Origin: SAR202 cluster bacterium Io17-Chloro-G6
GTDB lineage: Bacteria; Chloroflexota; Dehalococcoidia; UBA3495
NCBI GenBank assembly: GCA_002816585.1
Contig: MUCT01000041.1
Coordinates: 49,284-113,283 of the forward strand
Length of the DNA stretch: 64,000 nt
Direction: 5' to 3'
Part shown: positions 52,460 through 61,066 of the stretch, one piece after another
Position numbering within the stretch: position 1 is the stretch's first letter
Layout of the letters: every line of letters starts with the position of its first letter
Notes under the pieces: generated by a model
What the model was told of the DNA's origin: nothing
The model's database searches: none
Seen by the model: only the letters and a program-made list of their open reading frames with translations
Translations under genes and position numbers: made by a program

Positions 52460-53698
52460 TTAGTACAGGGACTGGTTCTCACCGAGGCGGCTCACATCGG
52501 CTTGGGACATGCCCAAGAGTTCTTTGAAGACGTAGTCGTTGTCCTCACCGATGTTGCTGTAGTGCCCGAATTCCGTGGGTGACTCGGACAGCTTTGGCGG
52601 GTTGGCGGCAGCGATGCCTTCTCCGCCAATCCATTCGGAGGCTGGTTTGCCACGGTCGGCCAGGTAGAAGGGCGTTGGCCGGAAGAACTCGCGTGCCTTC
52701 AAGTGGGCGCTCTCGTACAGGTCTTGGCCCTGGGACACCAAGCTTGCGGGAACACCCGCCTCTTGGAGCCGCGCCATGACATCCTCGGCCGTCTTATCGG
52801 CTGTCCATTGACCGACCAGCTCATCCAGCCGGTCTTGATTGTCTAGCCTGGATGCCAAAGATGAGAAGGAATCATCGGAGCACCAGCCGGGGCTGCCGAT
52901 GGCCAGGCAAAAGGCTGTCCAATGCTCCTCGGTCTGCACTGCAATGGCGCACCAGCGGTCGTCGCCCCGGCACTGGTAGACACCGTGGGGCGCCGCGAAA
53001 GAGTCTCGGTTGCCCATGCGGCGGGGCATCCTACCGGTGGACTGGTAGTCGAGTATCGCCGGCCCAGCCGTCACCGCACCCGACTTGAAGATGGACGATT
53101 CCATGGTGGCGGGCTGGCCGGTCAAATTGCGCCGCAGCAGCGCCCCCATGATGGCCACGGGCTGGAACACGCCGGTGTGATAGTCGGAGTAGGACGTGTT
53201 GATGGTGGCCGGCGGCTCCCCTTCCTCGCCGGACATGAGGGAGACTCCGCCCATGTGCTGCACCAAGATTCCATAGGACTTGTAGGTGTAATAAGGGCCG
53301 ATGCCGCCCAGGCCGGTTTGCCACATTAGGATGATGTCGGGACGCAGCCGCCGAAGTTCCGGGAAGTCGATGCCCCAGCGGTCGAGGATGTTGCGCCGGA
53401 AGTTGGTCATGAACACATCGCTGACCTTGACCAATTCTTTGAACACTTCCAGGCCGTCTTTCGTGCGGACATCAATGGTGATCCGTTTCTTGGCCCGCTG
53501 AAATTCCGGCTGGCCGCCGCCTCGGGACCAAGCGGGAATGAAGTTCATCTCATCCAGGACCTGGTTGGTCTCGACCTTGATGACCTCGGCGCCCAGAGAG
53601 GCCAGTATTCTTCCAGTCATGGGCAGGGCTACGTACGGGCCCAGTTCTAGAATGCGAATTCCCTCCAGAGGTTTTCTGGGAGATGATTGGTTGGTCAT
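52460..53698 (-). CDS. Family III CoA-transferase (catalytic Asp present)
   Basis: A 412-residue CaiB/BaiF-type CoA-transferase. LEGIRILELGPYVALPMTGRILASLGAEVIKVE is the standard start (split over residues about 11-43). The SDYHTG motif provides Asp172 in the position of formyl-CoA transferase Asp169, 21 residues before the TG of NLTGQ. It begins 13 nt downstream of a homologue that lacks this Asp. The pair may form a heterodimer acting on one carboxylic acid, with substrate unknown. Confidence 0.88.
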   Translation of the reverse strand: MTNQSSPRKPLEGIRILELGPYVALPMTGRILASLGAEVIKVETNQVLDEMNFIPAWSRGGGQPEFQRAKKRITIDVRTKDGLEVFKELVKVSDVFMTNFRRNILDRWGIDFPELRRLRPDIILMWQTGLGGIGPYYTYKSYGILVQHMGGVSLMSGEEGEPPATINTSYSDYHTGVFQPVAIMGALLRRNLTGQPATMESSIFKSGAVTAGPAILDYQSTGRMPRRMGNRDSFAAPHGVYQCRGDDRWCAIAVQTEEHWTAFCLAIGSPGWCSDDSFSSLASRLDNQDRLDELVGQWTADKTAEDVMARLQEAGVPASLVSQGQDLYESAHLKAREFFRPTPFYLADRGKPASEWIGGEGIAAANPPKLSESPTEFGHYSNIGEDNDYVFKELLGMSQADVSRLGENQSLY

Positions 53699-53711
53699 TG
53701 AGACACCATCC

Positions 53712-54947
53712 CTAGATCACTCCCTGCGCGCGGAGGGATGCCAACTCGGTCTCGTTAAGGCCCAGGTCTCCACCGTACACGGCGTCGTTGTCTTGCCCCA
53801 GGTGCGGAGCGGGTTTATTCGCCGGCGAAACCTCTTCGCTGTCGAACACGCCCAGAGGATATTTCAGTTTGCCGGCCTCGGGGTGATCCAAATCGAACCA
53901 GAAATTGCTGGCCTCAAGCTGTGGGTCTTCCAGCAGGTCGGAAACGGTGTTGACCGGTATGAAAACCAGGTTCCGCTCCTGGCCCTGGTGGAAGAGTTCT
54001 TCCGAGGTGAAGCGGGTCGTGAAGTCGATAACCAGAGCAGTGATGATGTCATTGTAGGGCGCGCGGTCCTGATTCCCGCCCTTGTAATCGTCATTTAGTA
54101 TCTCTTCATTGCCGGTGACCTCGTACATCCAATTGGACAGGTTCTCCCACTCCCGGGGTGTGATGATCCCCGCGGAGATCCAGCCGTCCTGGCTGGGGTA
54201 TGCTCCCAGGGGGATCACCAAGGTCGAGTTGGTGCCCACCCTGGTTACGTTCTCTCCGCGCTGCATCCAAGCCAAGGCGGGATGTGCGTCGGTGTAATAG
54301 GTAATCATCGCTTCCTGCATGGAGACGTCGATGTACTGCCCGGTCCCGCCCTGCATGTCCCGGTAGAACAAAGCGCCCAGAATCGCCGTGGCGGCGTGCT
54401 GTGCGCCGGGAAAGTGGGACTGCTCATTCCCCTGGCGCAAGGGAGGGCCGTCGGGGTCGCCGGTGATCTGCATGAAGCCGCTGGCGGCCAGCGATATCAA
54501 GTCTGTCGATTTAAAATCTTTCCATGGGCCGGTCTGTCCGAAGGGAGTCACCGATGCCATCACCAAGCCGGGGTTGTCGGCACGAAGGGTTTCGAAGTCC
54601 AGGCCCAGAGACTTCATATAACCAACGGGGAAACTCTCGATCAACACGTCGGCGGAAGCAACCAGCTTTTTGAACAAACCCTGTCCCTGAGAACTTTCCA
54701 GGTCGAGAGTGACCGAGCGTTTGTTAGTGTTGTAGAACAGGAAATAGGCGCTATGCTCTGGTCCCGGCTGGTCTCCAATAAACGGTGGCCTTTGCCGGGT
54801 GGGGTCTCCCGCGGGTGGTTCCACCTTGATCACTTCCGCGCCGTAGTCGGCCAGCAATTTACCGGAGAAAACGCCTTCGGGGCCGGTGAGGTCCAGAACG
54901 CGGTAAGGCGGCAGAAGGACGCCTTCGGCGGGGGCTTGGAAGGGCAT
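53712..54947 (-). CDS. Family III CoA-transferase homologue lacking the catalytic Asp
   Basis: A 411-residue CaiB/BaiF-type protein. YRVLDLTGPEGVFSGKLLADYGAEVIKVE is the N-terminal motif (split over residues about 15-43), and SVTPFGQTGPWKDF lies in mid-protein. In the region of the catalytic Asp it reads GNEQSHFPGAQH (about residues 173-184), with no Asp. It therefore may serve as a structural or CoA-binding partner for the gene 13 nt downstream, matching the order in the fused protein at 21873. The start at 54947 is preferred, because AGGA lies just upstream and a longer frame adds only low-quality sequence. Confidence 0.82.
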   Translation of the reverse strand: MPFQAPAEGVLLPPYRVLDLTGPEGVFSGKLLADYGAEVIKVEPPAGDPTRQRPPFIGDQPGPEHSAYFLFYNTNKRSVTLDLESSQGQGLFKKLVASADVLIESFPVGYMKSLGLDFETLRADNPGLVMASVTPFGQTGPWKDFKSTDLISLAASGFMQITGDPDGPPLRQGNEQSHFPGAQHAATAILGALFYRDMQGGTGQYIDVSMQEAMITYYTDAHPALAWMQRGENVTRVGTNSTLVIPLGAYPSQDGWISAGIITPREWENLSNWMYEVTGNEEILNDDYKGGNQDRAPYNDIITALVIDFTTRFTSEELFHQGQERNLVFIPVNTVSDLLEDPQLEASNFWFDLDHPEAGKLKYPLGVFDSEEVSPANKPAPHLGQDNDAVYGGDLGLNETELASLRAQGVI

Positions 54948-55144
54948 AACTATCCTAACGGAGCGTGTAGATGACGTGGCTGGAGCGGCTTTGGCGATTG
55001 TAATTAGCTCCTTAGGCTCAGTCAAGGCATAATTCGAAATTAGCGCTTGGGCTCAGTCAAAGCTCAATCGGTTGCTTGTCGCCTATCCAACAGGCTTGAA
55101 TGTACTGCTATAATCATCGAGGCTGGCAAATATCAAGGATTGAT

Positions 55145-56422
55145 ATGAGATTCCTACTAGCAACGACCAGAGACCGGTTTCTCCTGGCCCTGCAATATCC
55201 GGACTACCGGAATCTATGGATCGCCACCACATTTTCAGCTTCCGCCGCCTGGGCGCTGATCATCGCCCGGGGCTGGCTGGCCTTCGAAATCACCGACGGC
55301 TCTCTTTGGGTCGGAATAGTCACCTTTGCGGCCATCGCCCCCCGGGTGATCTCCACGCCCATAGCAGGGTTCCTGGCTGACCGGTTCGACCGGCAGAGGC
55401 TTGTACGTTGGATTTTCGCCCTGAACATGGGCAACAACATCCTGCTGGCTTTGTTGGCCATGAACGGGCTTGCGGGACCTTGGACTCTCACGTTCCTGGC
55501 CTTGGCCAACGGCACCCTGCGAGCGGCTCAAATGACCACGGCCACCGCATTGATACCCAACTTGGTCCCAAAAGAGCACCTATTGAACGCCATTGCCTTG
55601 AACCAGGCCACCCAACAGGGAGCGCGGATGGTCGGGGCTCTGGCCATCGTCCCGTTGCTGGGCTTCGTCAATATTGAAGCGGCCTTCTGGCTATGTAGCG
55701 TTTTCTACCTGTTTGGATTCATGCAGGTTTCCCGGGTGACCACCAGGTCCACTGGAGTCATCGATAAAAGCCAGGGATTCTTGGCCAACCTTCTTGAGGG
55801 TTTCGTCTACGTATACAAGCGCCCCATCATCATGTCCATGGTCCTCTTGGTCTTGGCTCACTGCGCCCTCACCATGTCGTACGAGTCGATCCTTCCGGCA
55901 ATTTCCGAGGAAAAATTAGGCGCGGGCTCGGTGGGAGTCAGCTTCCTGATCGCCGGCGTCGGTGGCGGGGCGTTGCTGGCCTCCATCTTCCTAGCCGGGG
56001 TCAGAAGCGAATCTGTCAGGGGCAAGCTGTTCTTGTTCTTCGCATTTTCCAGCGCCCTGGGACCGATGTTATTGGCGTGGTCGGACAGCAGCACGGTGTC
56101 TATTGCCGCCACCGTGGCTATGGGCGCCAACCAGGCTGGGTTCATGACCATCAGCCATACAATCATACAAACCCTCACAGAAGACCATGTTCGCGGCCGC
56201 GTGGCAGGTGTCTACTCGGTCCACGTGGGCGGCAGCATGGCCGTGACCAACATGGCCAACGCGGCCTTCGCCGACATATTTAGCGCATCAGCGGTGATGG
56301 TGGTTGGTGGTTTAATCTTCGTGGCGGCCGTATTTATCAGTCTGGGCAGCCCCTCGTTGAGAAGGCTCTACTTTCCGAGCGCTGCACCGGCTACAGCAGT
56401 TGGGGCGTCGACCGGGAATTAG
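55145..56422 (+). CDS. Major facilitator superfamily transporter (EntS-like MFS)
   Basis: A 425-residue membrane protein with about twelve helices. The first loop after helix 2 carries GFLADRFDRQRLVRW, the MFS loop signature. A long central loop (TTRSTGVIDKSQGF) divides the two halves. The family exports siderophores, drugs or metabolites. The start at 55145 (MRFLLATTRDRF) has an AGGA site, and the longer frame is less likely. It follows the CoA-transferase cluster divergently. Confidence 0.88.
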   Translation: MRFLLATTRDRFLLALQYPDYRNLWIATTFSASAAWALIIARGWLAFEITDGSLWVGIVTFAAIAPRVISTPIAGFLADRFDRQRLVRWIFALNMGNNILLALLAMNGLAGPWTLTFLALANGTLRAAQMTTATALIPNLVPKEHLLNAIALNQATQQGARMVGALAIVPLLGFVNIEAAFWLCSVFYLFGFMQVSRVTTRSTGVIDKSQGFLANLLEGFVYVYKRPIIMSMVLLVLAHCALTMSYESILPAISEEKLGAGSVGVSFLIAGVGGGALLASIFLAGVRSESVRGKLFLFFAFSSALGPMLLAWSDSSTVSIAATVAMGANQAGFMTISHTIIQTLTEDHVRGRVAGVYSVHVGGSMAVTNMANAAFADIFSASAVMVVGGLIFVAAVFISLGSPSLRRLYFPSAAPATAVGASTGN

Positions 56423-56480
56423 GGTCCCGGCTCTAGATTCATTAGCCCGAGGAGGGACGCCCCAATCCTAACCTTCCCCC

Positions 56481-56510
56481 TTGCGAGGAGGAAGGGATTT
56501 CTCGTATAAG
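56481..56510 (+). promoter_or_regulatory. Possible promoter before the aminotransferase gene
   Basis: TTGCGA (56481-56486) and TATAAG (56505-56510) are 18 nt apart. A perfect 11-nt tandem duplication (AGTTAGTTTTT, 56531-56552) lies in the leader. Confidence 0.35.
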
Positions 56511-56583
56511 AAGGTTCATAATCTTTCCATAGTTAGTTTTTAGTTAGTTTTTGTTTTGAAACACATGGAAGCAGGAGGCACGG

Positions 56584-57930
56584 ATGGCCGAGACTAACAG
56601 CGAGCTAGAGCGGTACCTCCAGTCAACACCCAAATCCAAGGGGCTATGGGAAGAAGCCAAGAATTACCTGCCCGGAGGCGACAGCCGGAACTCCATTTTC
56701 TGGGCGCCTTACCCCGTCTTCGTGGACCACGCTTCCGGCTGCCATGTCGTCGACTCCGACGGCGTTGACCGATTGGACTTCATCGGCACGATGACTACCT
56801 TGATCTTGGGCCATTCGCCCAAGCCGGTGGTGGATGCCGTGCAAGCCCAGATGGAGCAGGGCGTGGTGTACAACGCCCCCAACTCCCACCAGATTCGATT
56901 GGCTAAATTGCTCTGCGAACGTATTCCCAGCTTCGATCTGGTGCGATTCACAAACTCGGGCACTGAGGCCACGCTGAACACCATCCGGGCGGCGCGGGCC
57001 GTCACCGGCAAAAGCAAGATCGCCAAGGTTGAGGGCGGCTATCACGGCAGTCACGACCAGGTGAGCGTCAGCGTTCGGGTGAATCCTGCCAAAGCTGGTG
57101 AGCGGAGCCGTCCCGATGCATTGGCCGCCACCGAAGGTTTGGGCGAAGGCACACTGGACCAGGTGGTGGTCCTGCCCTTCAATGAGACAGAGACCGCCCG
57201 CAAGATATTGGAAGAGAGCAAAGACCAACTGGCAGCGGTGATCATCGAACCCATGCTGGGCTCTGTCGGAATGCTCCCCGCCACCTCTGAATTCCTGGCC
57301 ATGCTGCGGGAGTTCACCGCCGACAACGGGATCATCTTGATTTTCGATGAGGTCATCAGCTACCGCGCCTCCATGGGCGGTGCCCAGGAGTACTACGGAA
57401 TCACCCCCGACATGACGTCGCTGGGCAAGATTATCGGCGGCGGTTTTTCCATCGGAGCCTTTGGTGGCCGCAAGGACATCATGGACCTATACGACCCGAC
57501 GGCGTCCGGCGGGCCCAGGGTGGCCCACGCCGGAACGTTCAACGCCAACCCTGTGGCCATGCTGGCTGGGTCAGCAACCCTGGAACAACTCACGCCAGAG
57601 GTTTACCGAAAGCTGGCCGAGCTGACGGAGTACCTGCGGGCCGGCATCCTCAAGGTTGGCGCGGAGTTGGAGACACCGGTCCAAGTTACCGGCCTGGGGT
57701 CGTTGTTTGGCATTCATTTCACCGGCGAGGAATTGGTCGGCTACCGCGACATTGCAACCGAGGACGCAGCCTTCCGGCACCAGGTGTTCCTGGGATTACT
57801 GAACGAAGGTATCCTGATGGCCTCCAATCTAGTCGGCGCGGTATCCACGGAGATCGGCGAGGCTGAGATCGATGCCTTCACTGCGGCGCTACGGCGGGTA
57901 CTTGAGCGCGCTTTAACCCCTGCGGGGTAA
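56584..57930 (+). CDS. Class III PLP aminotransferase, glutamate-1-semialdehyde aminomutase-like
   Basis: A 448-residue fold type I PLP enzyme. LPGGDSRNSIFWAPYP and VRFTNSGTEATLNTIRAARA give the cofactor phosphate region, IFDEVISYR carries the Asp, and TSLGKIIGGGFSIGAFGG has the Schiff-base Lys282. The sequence is of the GSAM type. No haem pathway genes adjoin it, so it may act on another beta- or gamma-amino acid. AGGAGG is 5 nt before the ATG. Confidence 0.87.
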   Translation: MAETNSELERYLQSTPKSKGLWEEAKNYLPGGDSRNSIFWAPYPVFVDHASGCHVVDSDGVDRLDFIGTMTTLILGHSPKPVVDAVQAQMEQGVVYNAPNSHQIRLAKLLCERIPSFDLVRFTNSGTEATLNTIRAARAVTGKSKIAKVEGGYHGSHDQVSVSVRVNPAKAGERSRPDALAATEGLGEGTLDQVVVLPFNETETARKILEESKDQLAAVIIEPMLGSVGMLPATSEFLAMLREFTADNGIILIFDEVISYRASMGGAQEYYGITPDMTSLGKIIGGGFSIGAFGGRKDIMDLYDPTASGGPRVAHAGTFNANPVAMLAGSATLEQLTPEVYRKLAELTEYLRAGILKVGAELETPVQVTGLGSLFGIHFTGEELVGYRDIATEDAAFRHQVFLGLLNEGILMASNLVGAVSTEIGEAEIDAFTAALRRVLERALTPAG

Positions 57931-57987
57931 GCATGTGAGATTTACTAAAGCCATTCGATCATTAATATGGCAAAAGGGAAAGAAACG

Positions 57988-58860
57988 ATGTTTCAAGGAT
58001 TCGAAGAGCTGCAGATAGCAGCCAACGGCACCACCATCAATTTGGTGAAGGGCGGCAGCGGCCCCCCGTTGCTGATGCTCCACGGCTATCCCCAGACCCA
58101 CGCCATGTGGAACAAGATCGCACCGCGGCTGGCCGATGACTTCACCGTGGTGTGCCCGGACCTGCGCGGCTACGGCGACAGCGCCAAGGTGGAGGGCGAC
58201 CCGGAGCACATGAACTATTCCAAGCGCACCATGGCCCAAGACCAGGTGGACGTCATGAAGCACCTTGGGTTCGACACCTTCTTCTTGGTGGGCCACGACC
58301 GGGGCGGACGGGTGTCTCACCGGCTGACCAAAGACCACCCGCGGAGCGTGCTCAAACTGGCCACGTTGGACATCATCCCAACCCGCAAGATGTTCCAGAT
58401 TGTAAACAAGGAGTTCGCCACCAACACTTACCATTGGTTCTTCCTGATCCAGCCCTTTGATTTCCCGGAGAAGGTGATCGGGGCCAACCCCGAGTTCTAC
58501 GCCGGCCGGGGCTTTTCCCGGGTCAAGGACTCCGACAAAGTGTTCACTCCCGAGGCGTTGGCCGACTACCTGCGCTGCTTCAACAACCCCGGCACGATCC
58601 ATGCCTGCTGCGAGGACTACCGCGCCGGGACCGGCATCGACCTGGTCCACGATGACGCCGACTTCGACCAGAAGGTTAACTGCCCCATGCTGGCCATGTG
58701 GAGTTCCACGGGCTACGTGGGGCGGACCCAGGACGTGCTGAAGGTTTGGCAGGAGTACGCCACCAACGTCCGGGGCCTCTCGCTTACCTGCGGACATTAC
58801 ATAGCGGAGGAGATGCCCGACGAGGCCTATACGGCGATCAAGGATTTTTTGCTAGAGTAG
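57988..58860 (+). CDS. Alpha/beta hydrolase, haloacetate (fluoroacetate) dehalogenase-like
   Basis: A 290-residue alpha/beta hydrolase. The nucleophile is Asp104 in VGHDRGGRVSHRL, with the two Arg residues that hold the carboxylate in fluoroacetate dehalogenase. YHWFFLIQPFDFPEKVIGA has the His-Trp halide pair, GIDLVHDDADF follows, and the base is His270 in CGHYIAEEMPDE. MFQGFEELQI aligns with the family start, so the ATG at 57988 is used instead of the one 21 nt upstream. It could instead be an epoxide hydrolase relative. It lies between the aminotransferase and a cupin gene. Confidence 0.85.
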   Translation: MFQGFEELQIAANGTTINLVKGGSGPPLLMLHGYPQTHAMWNKIAPRLADDFTVVCPDLRGYGDSAKVEGDPEHMNYSKRTMAQDQVDVMKHLGFDTFFLVGHDRGGRVSHRLTKDHPRSVLKLATLDIIPTRKMFQIVNKEFATNTYHWFFLIQPFDFPEKVIGANPEFYAGRGFSRVKDSDKVFTPEALADYLRCFNNPGTIHACCEDYRAGTGIDLVHDDADFDQKVNCPMLAMWSSTGYVGRTQDVLKVWQEYATNVRGLSLTCGHYIAEEMPDEAYTAIKDFLLE

Positions 58861-58904
58861 ACGCCACGCCATCACCAAGACACAAAAAATAGGGAGGCAG
58901 ACTC

Positions 58905-59243
58905 ATGGGTTCGATCAGACTGTATACCGGCGACGACGGCCAATCTCACATAGAGGAGATTGATCCAACGGAACATCCCGCCTGGAACACCCTGCACGGC
59001 GTCAAGGGGATCGTGTTTCGTTCCTCCCCGCCGGGATACTTCAGCGATTGGCACATCGCGCCGCGCCGCCAGTACATTATCACCCTCTCCGGCGAGGCGG
59101 AGATCGGCCTGAAGGACGGCACCGTCCACCGTCTGGGAGCCGGCGACGTCAACCTGGCCGAGGACCTAACCGGCAGCGGCCACACCACCCGCGTGGTGAG
59201 CGATGTGCCTAGGGTAAGCGCCACGGTGCATCTGGAGGGGTAA
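58905..59243 (+). CDS. Small cupin-domain protein
   Basis: A 112-residue single-domain cupin. SDWHIAPRRQYIITLSGEAEIGLKDGTVHRLGAGDVNLAEDLTGSGHTTR spans the two cupin motifs (residues about 45-98), with conserved His and Glu-type ligands partly replaced. It may bind a metal or a small ligand. It starts 45 nt after the dehalogenase-like gene and ends in a terminator. Confidence 0.82.
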   Translation: MGSIRLYTGDDGQSHIEEIDPTEHPAWNTLHGVKGIVFRSSPPGYFSDWHIAPRRQYIITLSGEAEIGLKDGTVHRLGAGDVNLAEDLTGSGHTTRVVSDVPRVSATVHLEG

Positions 59244-59268
59244 GGGGGTTCAGGATTGGAGACTATTT

Positions 59269-59295
59269 GGGCGGGTTTTCGAACCCGCCCTTTTT
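59269..59295 (+). terminator. Terminator after the cupin gene
   Basis: A perfect 9-bp stem (GGGCGGGTT with AACCCGCCC) closes a TTCG tetraloop and is followed by T5. Its stem also resembles the REP palindrome near the transposase. Confidence 0.88.
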
Positions 59296-59489
59296 AATAT
59301 TACCAACTTCTCTCATCTCGACGGTCTGACACCTCCCAGTTGACCCCCAGTCTGCCTGAAGTGACAATAACGGTAATGATTACAGTTCACGAGGAGAATC
59401 GGTAATAACCAGAACTCAGCGTCGAAAAACTGCGGGTTATTCGGAAGTGATAGCAGAATAGTACTATAGGAAGGGGACTTCTGACGATT

Positions 59490-60278
59490 ATGAGTGAAGA
59501 GGCACGAGAAGTTTCGGTCGAAACAGCAACCCAACCCGAAACATCGATTGAACGTGCAAAGGAAGCTTATTCGGCTGCACAAGAGGCAATCGCTGGTTGT
59601 TTTAACCAGGATGTCGACATCCAGATTCACGAGAATGTTTTTGTACCAATGCTGATATTTGACAGGATTAGTCAAATCCACTCCGCGAGCATACTTCTTG
59701 CAGAGAATAACCTACCTCGAGAAGCATTAATCCTTGTAACCTCACAGTTTGAGCTCTTACTTGACCTCATGTTTATTTTTGTAAAAGCTGGGCGGGCCAC
59801 AATATGGTTAGAGCACTCAACCACAGCTAGAAGCCCTTGGGCTGTGAGGTCCAAAATTGATAAAGTATTTTACGGTCACGATGCACAGAAAAAGACTGCG
59901 ATCAAAATGTACGAAGTTATGTGTTCAGTTAAACACTCCAATCCCGCTGCAGGGCCACTGGGGTTTAACGTGAAAAGAGGCGGCGACAAGGTGGTTTTCA
60001 GCCAAGGAGAATTGAACGACGAGCCCGCCGCTATAGGTGTGTTTGTGGTGCCGATGTCAACATATATTATGAGTTGGGGTGCTCTATTGGTTATGGATTC
60101 AGTATCGCATCACGTCTCGGAATCGCATCACGTCAATGTTGATATGAAAACTTATGATCAGATTAAAGGTTGGCTTGACTGGGCAGCCGAATTAGTCGAC
60201 CAAGCACTAAATAATCCGATTTTTGGAAGCTTCAAAAGTGGGAAATCGTTGGCAGAGATACTTGATTTGCCGAAGTAG
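59490..60278 (+). CDS. DUF5677-like hypothetical protein
   Basis: A 262-residue protein of mostly helical character, without signal peptide. A central region, ASILLAENNLPREALILVTSQFELLLDLMFIF (split over residues about 70-101), is followed by VMCSVKHSNP, resembling DUF5677-type proteins of unknown function. Base composition is markedly richer in A+T than its neighbours, suggesting recent transfer. The adjacent tRNA fragment and truncated gene fit an integration site. Confidence 0.65.
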   Translation: MSEEAREVSVETATQPETSIERAKEAYSAAQEAIAGCFNQDVDIQIHENVFVPMLIFDRISQIHSASILLAENNLPREALILVTSQFELLLDLMFIFVKAGRATIWLEHSTTARSPWAVRSKIDKVFYGHDAQKKTAIKMYEVMCSVKHSNPAAGPLGFNVKRGGDKVVFSQGELNDEPAAIGVFVVPMSTYIMSWGALLVMDSVSHHVSESHHVNVDMKTYDQIKGWLDWAAELVDQALNNPIFGSFKSGKSLAEILDLPK

Positions 60279-60417
60279 GGCCTGCCTAGTAGTTAAGGGA
60301 GAACCCGCCTACAACCTCCCCTTAGCCTTTCGCATTCCGGCGTCCCTTCCATGCCAACATTCCGTAACAGAGGATTCCAGCGCGCCTCTCAGTGTGCGCA
60401 GAATGTCCACGTTCGTT

Positions 60418-60486
60418 GCGTGTTGAGCGGTGTTGGTGAGTGCTATTAGGTTCGATTAGTGAACGGAGTAACATCGCTCAACACGC
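60418..60486. repeat. Inverted repeat with 17-bp arms, one mismatch
   Basis: GCGTGTTGAGCGGTGTT (60418-60434) is the reverse complement of 60470-60486 except at one base. The arms are 35 nt apart. They flank AT-rich sequence next to the tRNA fragment and could be an element end. Confidence 0.65.
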
Positions 60487-60504
60487 CTAAACTCTATTTC
60501 TGAG

Positions 60505-60537
60505 TGACTCTTAATCAGTGGGTTCTCGGTTCGACCC
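60505..60537 (+). other. tRNA-Lys(CTT) fragment, possible attachment-site scar
   Basis: The 33 nt correspond to the anticodon arm (loop CTCTTAA, anticodon CTT; 4 of 5 stem pairs), variable loop and T-loop (GGTTCGACC) of a lysine tRNA. tRNA pairing fails directly outside, on both sides, so no complete tRNA exists. Integrases commonly use this anticodon-to-T-loop segment as att core. Confidence 0.6.
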
Positions 60538-60656
60538 AGTTGGAATGTGGCCACCGCTTTTGGCCAATTCTTACCAAACACTTTTCGTGGATAGCTCCGC
60601 TTCCGCTGCGGGTGTGGTAGTTTCCAACCCAGGATTGATGGGCTGTGCGCGGACCA

Positions 60657-61010
60657 TCACCCCCGCCTATACCCCGCCGCCGGATGCCTACCGGGCAGCT
60701 TGGGGTCCCCAAAAATCTTTTGGCGCAGTGGGCCGGGGGTGTATTCCTTTTGCATTAGGCCGCGTTTTTGGAGGATGGGGACCACGGCGTCTATGAAGTC
60801 CACGAAGGTGCCGGGGGTTACCGAATAGATCAGGTTAAAGCCGTCCTCGCCTGCCTCCTGCCAATCCTGCAACGCGTCGGCGATCTGCTCGGGCGCTCCA
60901 GTGAGGAACTGGCCCGCATTGCGAGTGCGATTCAGGTCACAGAAGGTCTGCGTCTGGTCCGGCGTCGCCGGGCTGGCATCCCGAATTGTGATTTCAGTAG
61001 TACAATGCAT
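60657..61010 (-). pseudogene. C-terminal remnant of an NtaA/SnaA/DszA-type flavin monooxygenase
   Basis: The 117-codon frame carries LTGAPEQIADALQDWQEAGEDGFNLIY and a VVPILQKRGLMQKEYTPGPLR ending. These are the C-terminal signatures of FMN-dependent monooxygenases of about 440 residues. The first three quarters, with the TIM barrel and flavin site, are missing. The first ~30 codons of the frame do not resemble the family. It is a truncated gene, and the intact gene at 61067 now stands where its missing part would be. Confidence 0.72.
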
Positions 61011-61066
61011 CCGCCAAGCACGGGCCTGACCTGCTCAGCGAAACAGCGTTATGGAGTCAGCCAAAT

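Larger units (their letters stand above)
60279..60656. other. 378-nt region between the DUF5677-like gene and the monooxygenase remnant
   Basis: No intact gene. It holds the 17-bp inverted repeat and the tRNA-Lys fragment described separately. Nothing else was recognised. Confidence 0.6.

Noticed and set aside
59269..59295. REP element after the cupin gene
   Set aside because: The GGGCGGGTT stem resembles the REP core, but the TTCG loop and T5 tract make a terminator the simpler call.
60518..60796. Plus-strand frame over the monooxygenase remnant
   Set aside because: Proline- and glycine-rich translation without family features; it is antisense to the recognisable C-terminal fragment.
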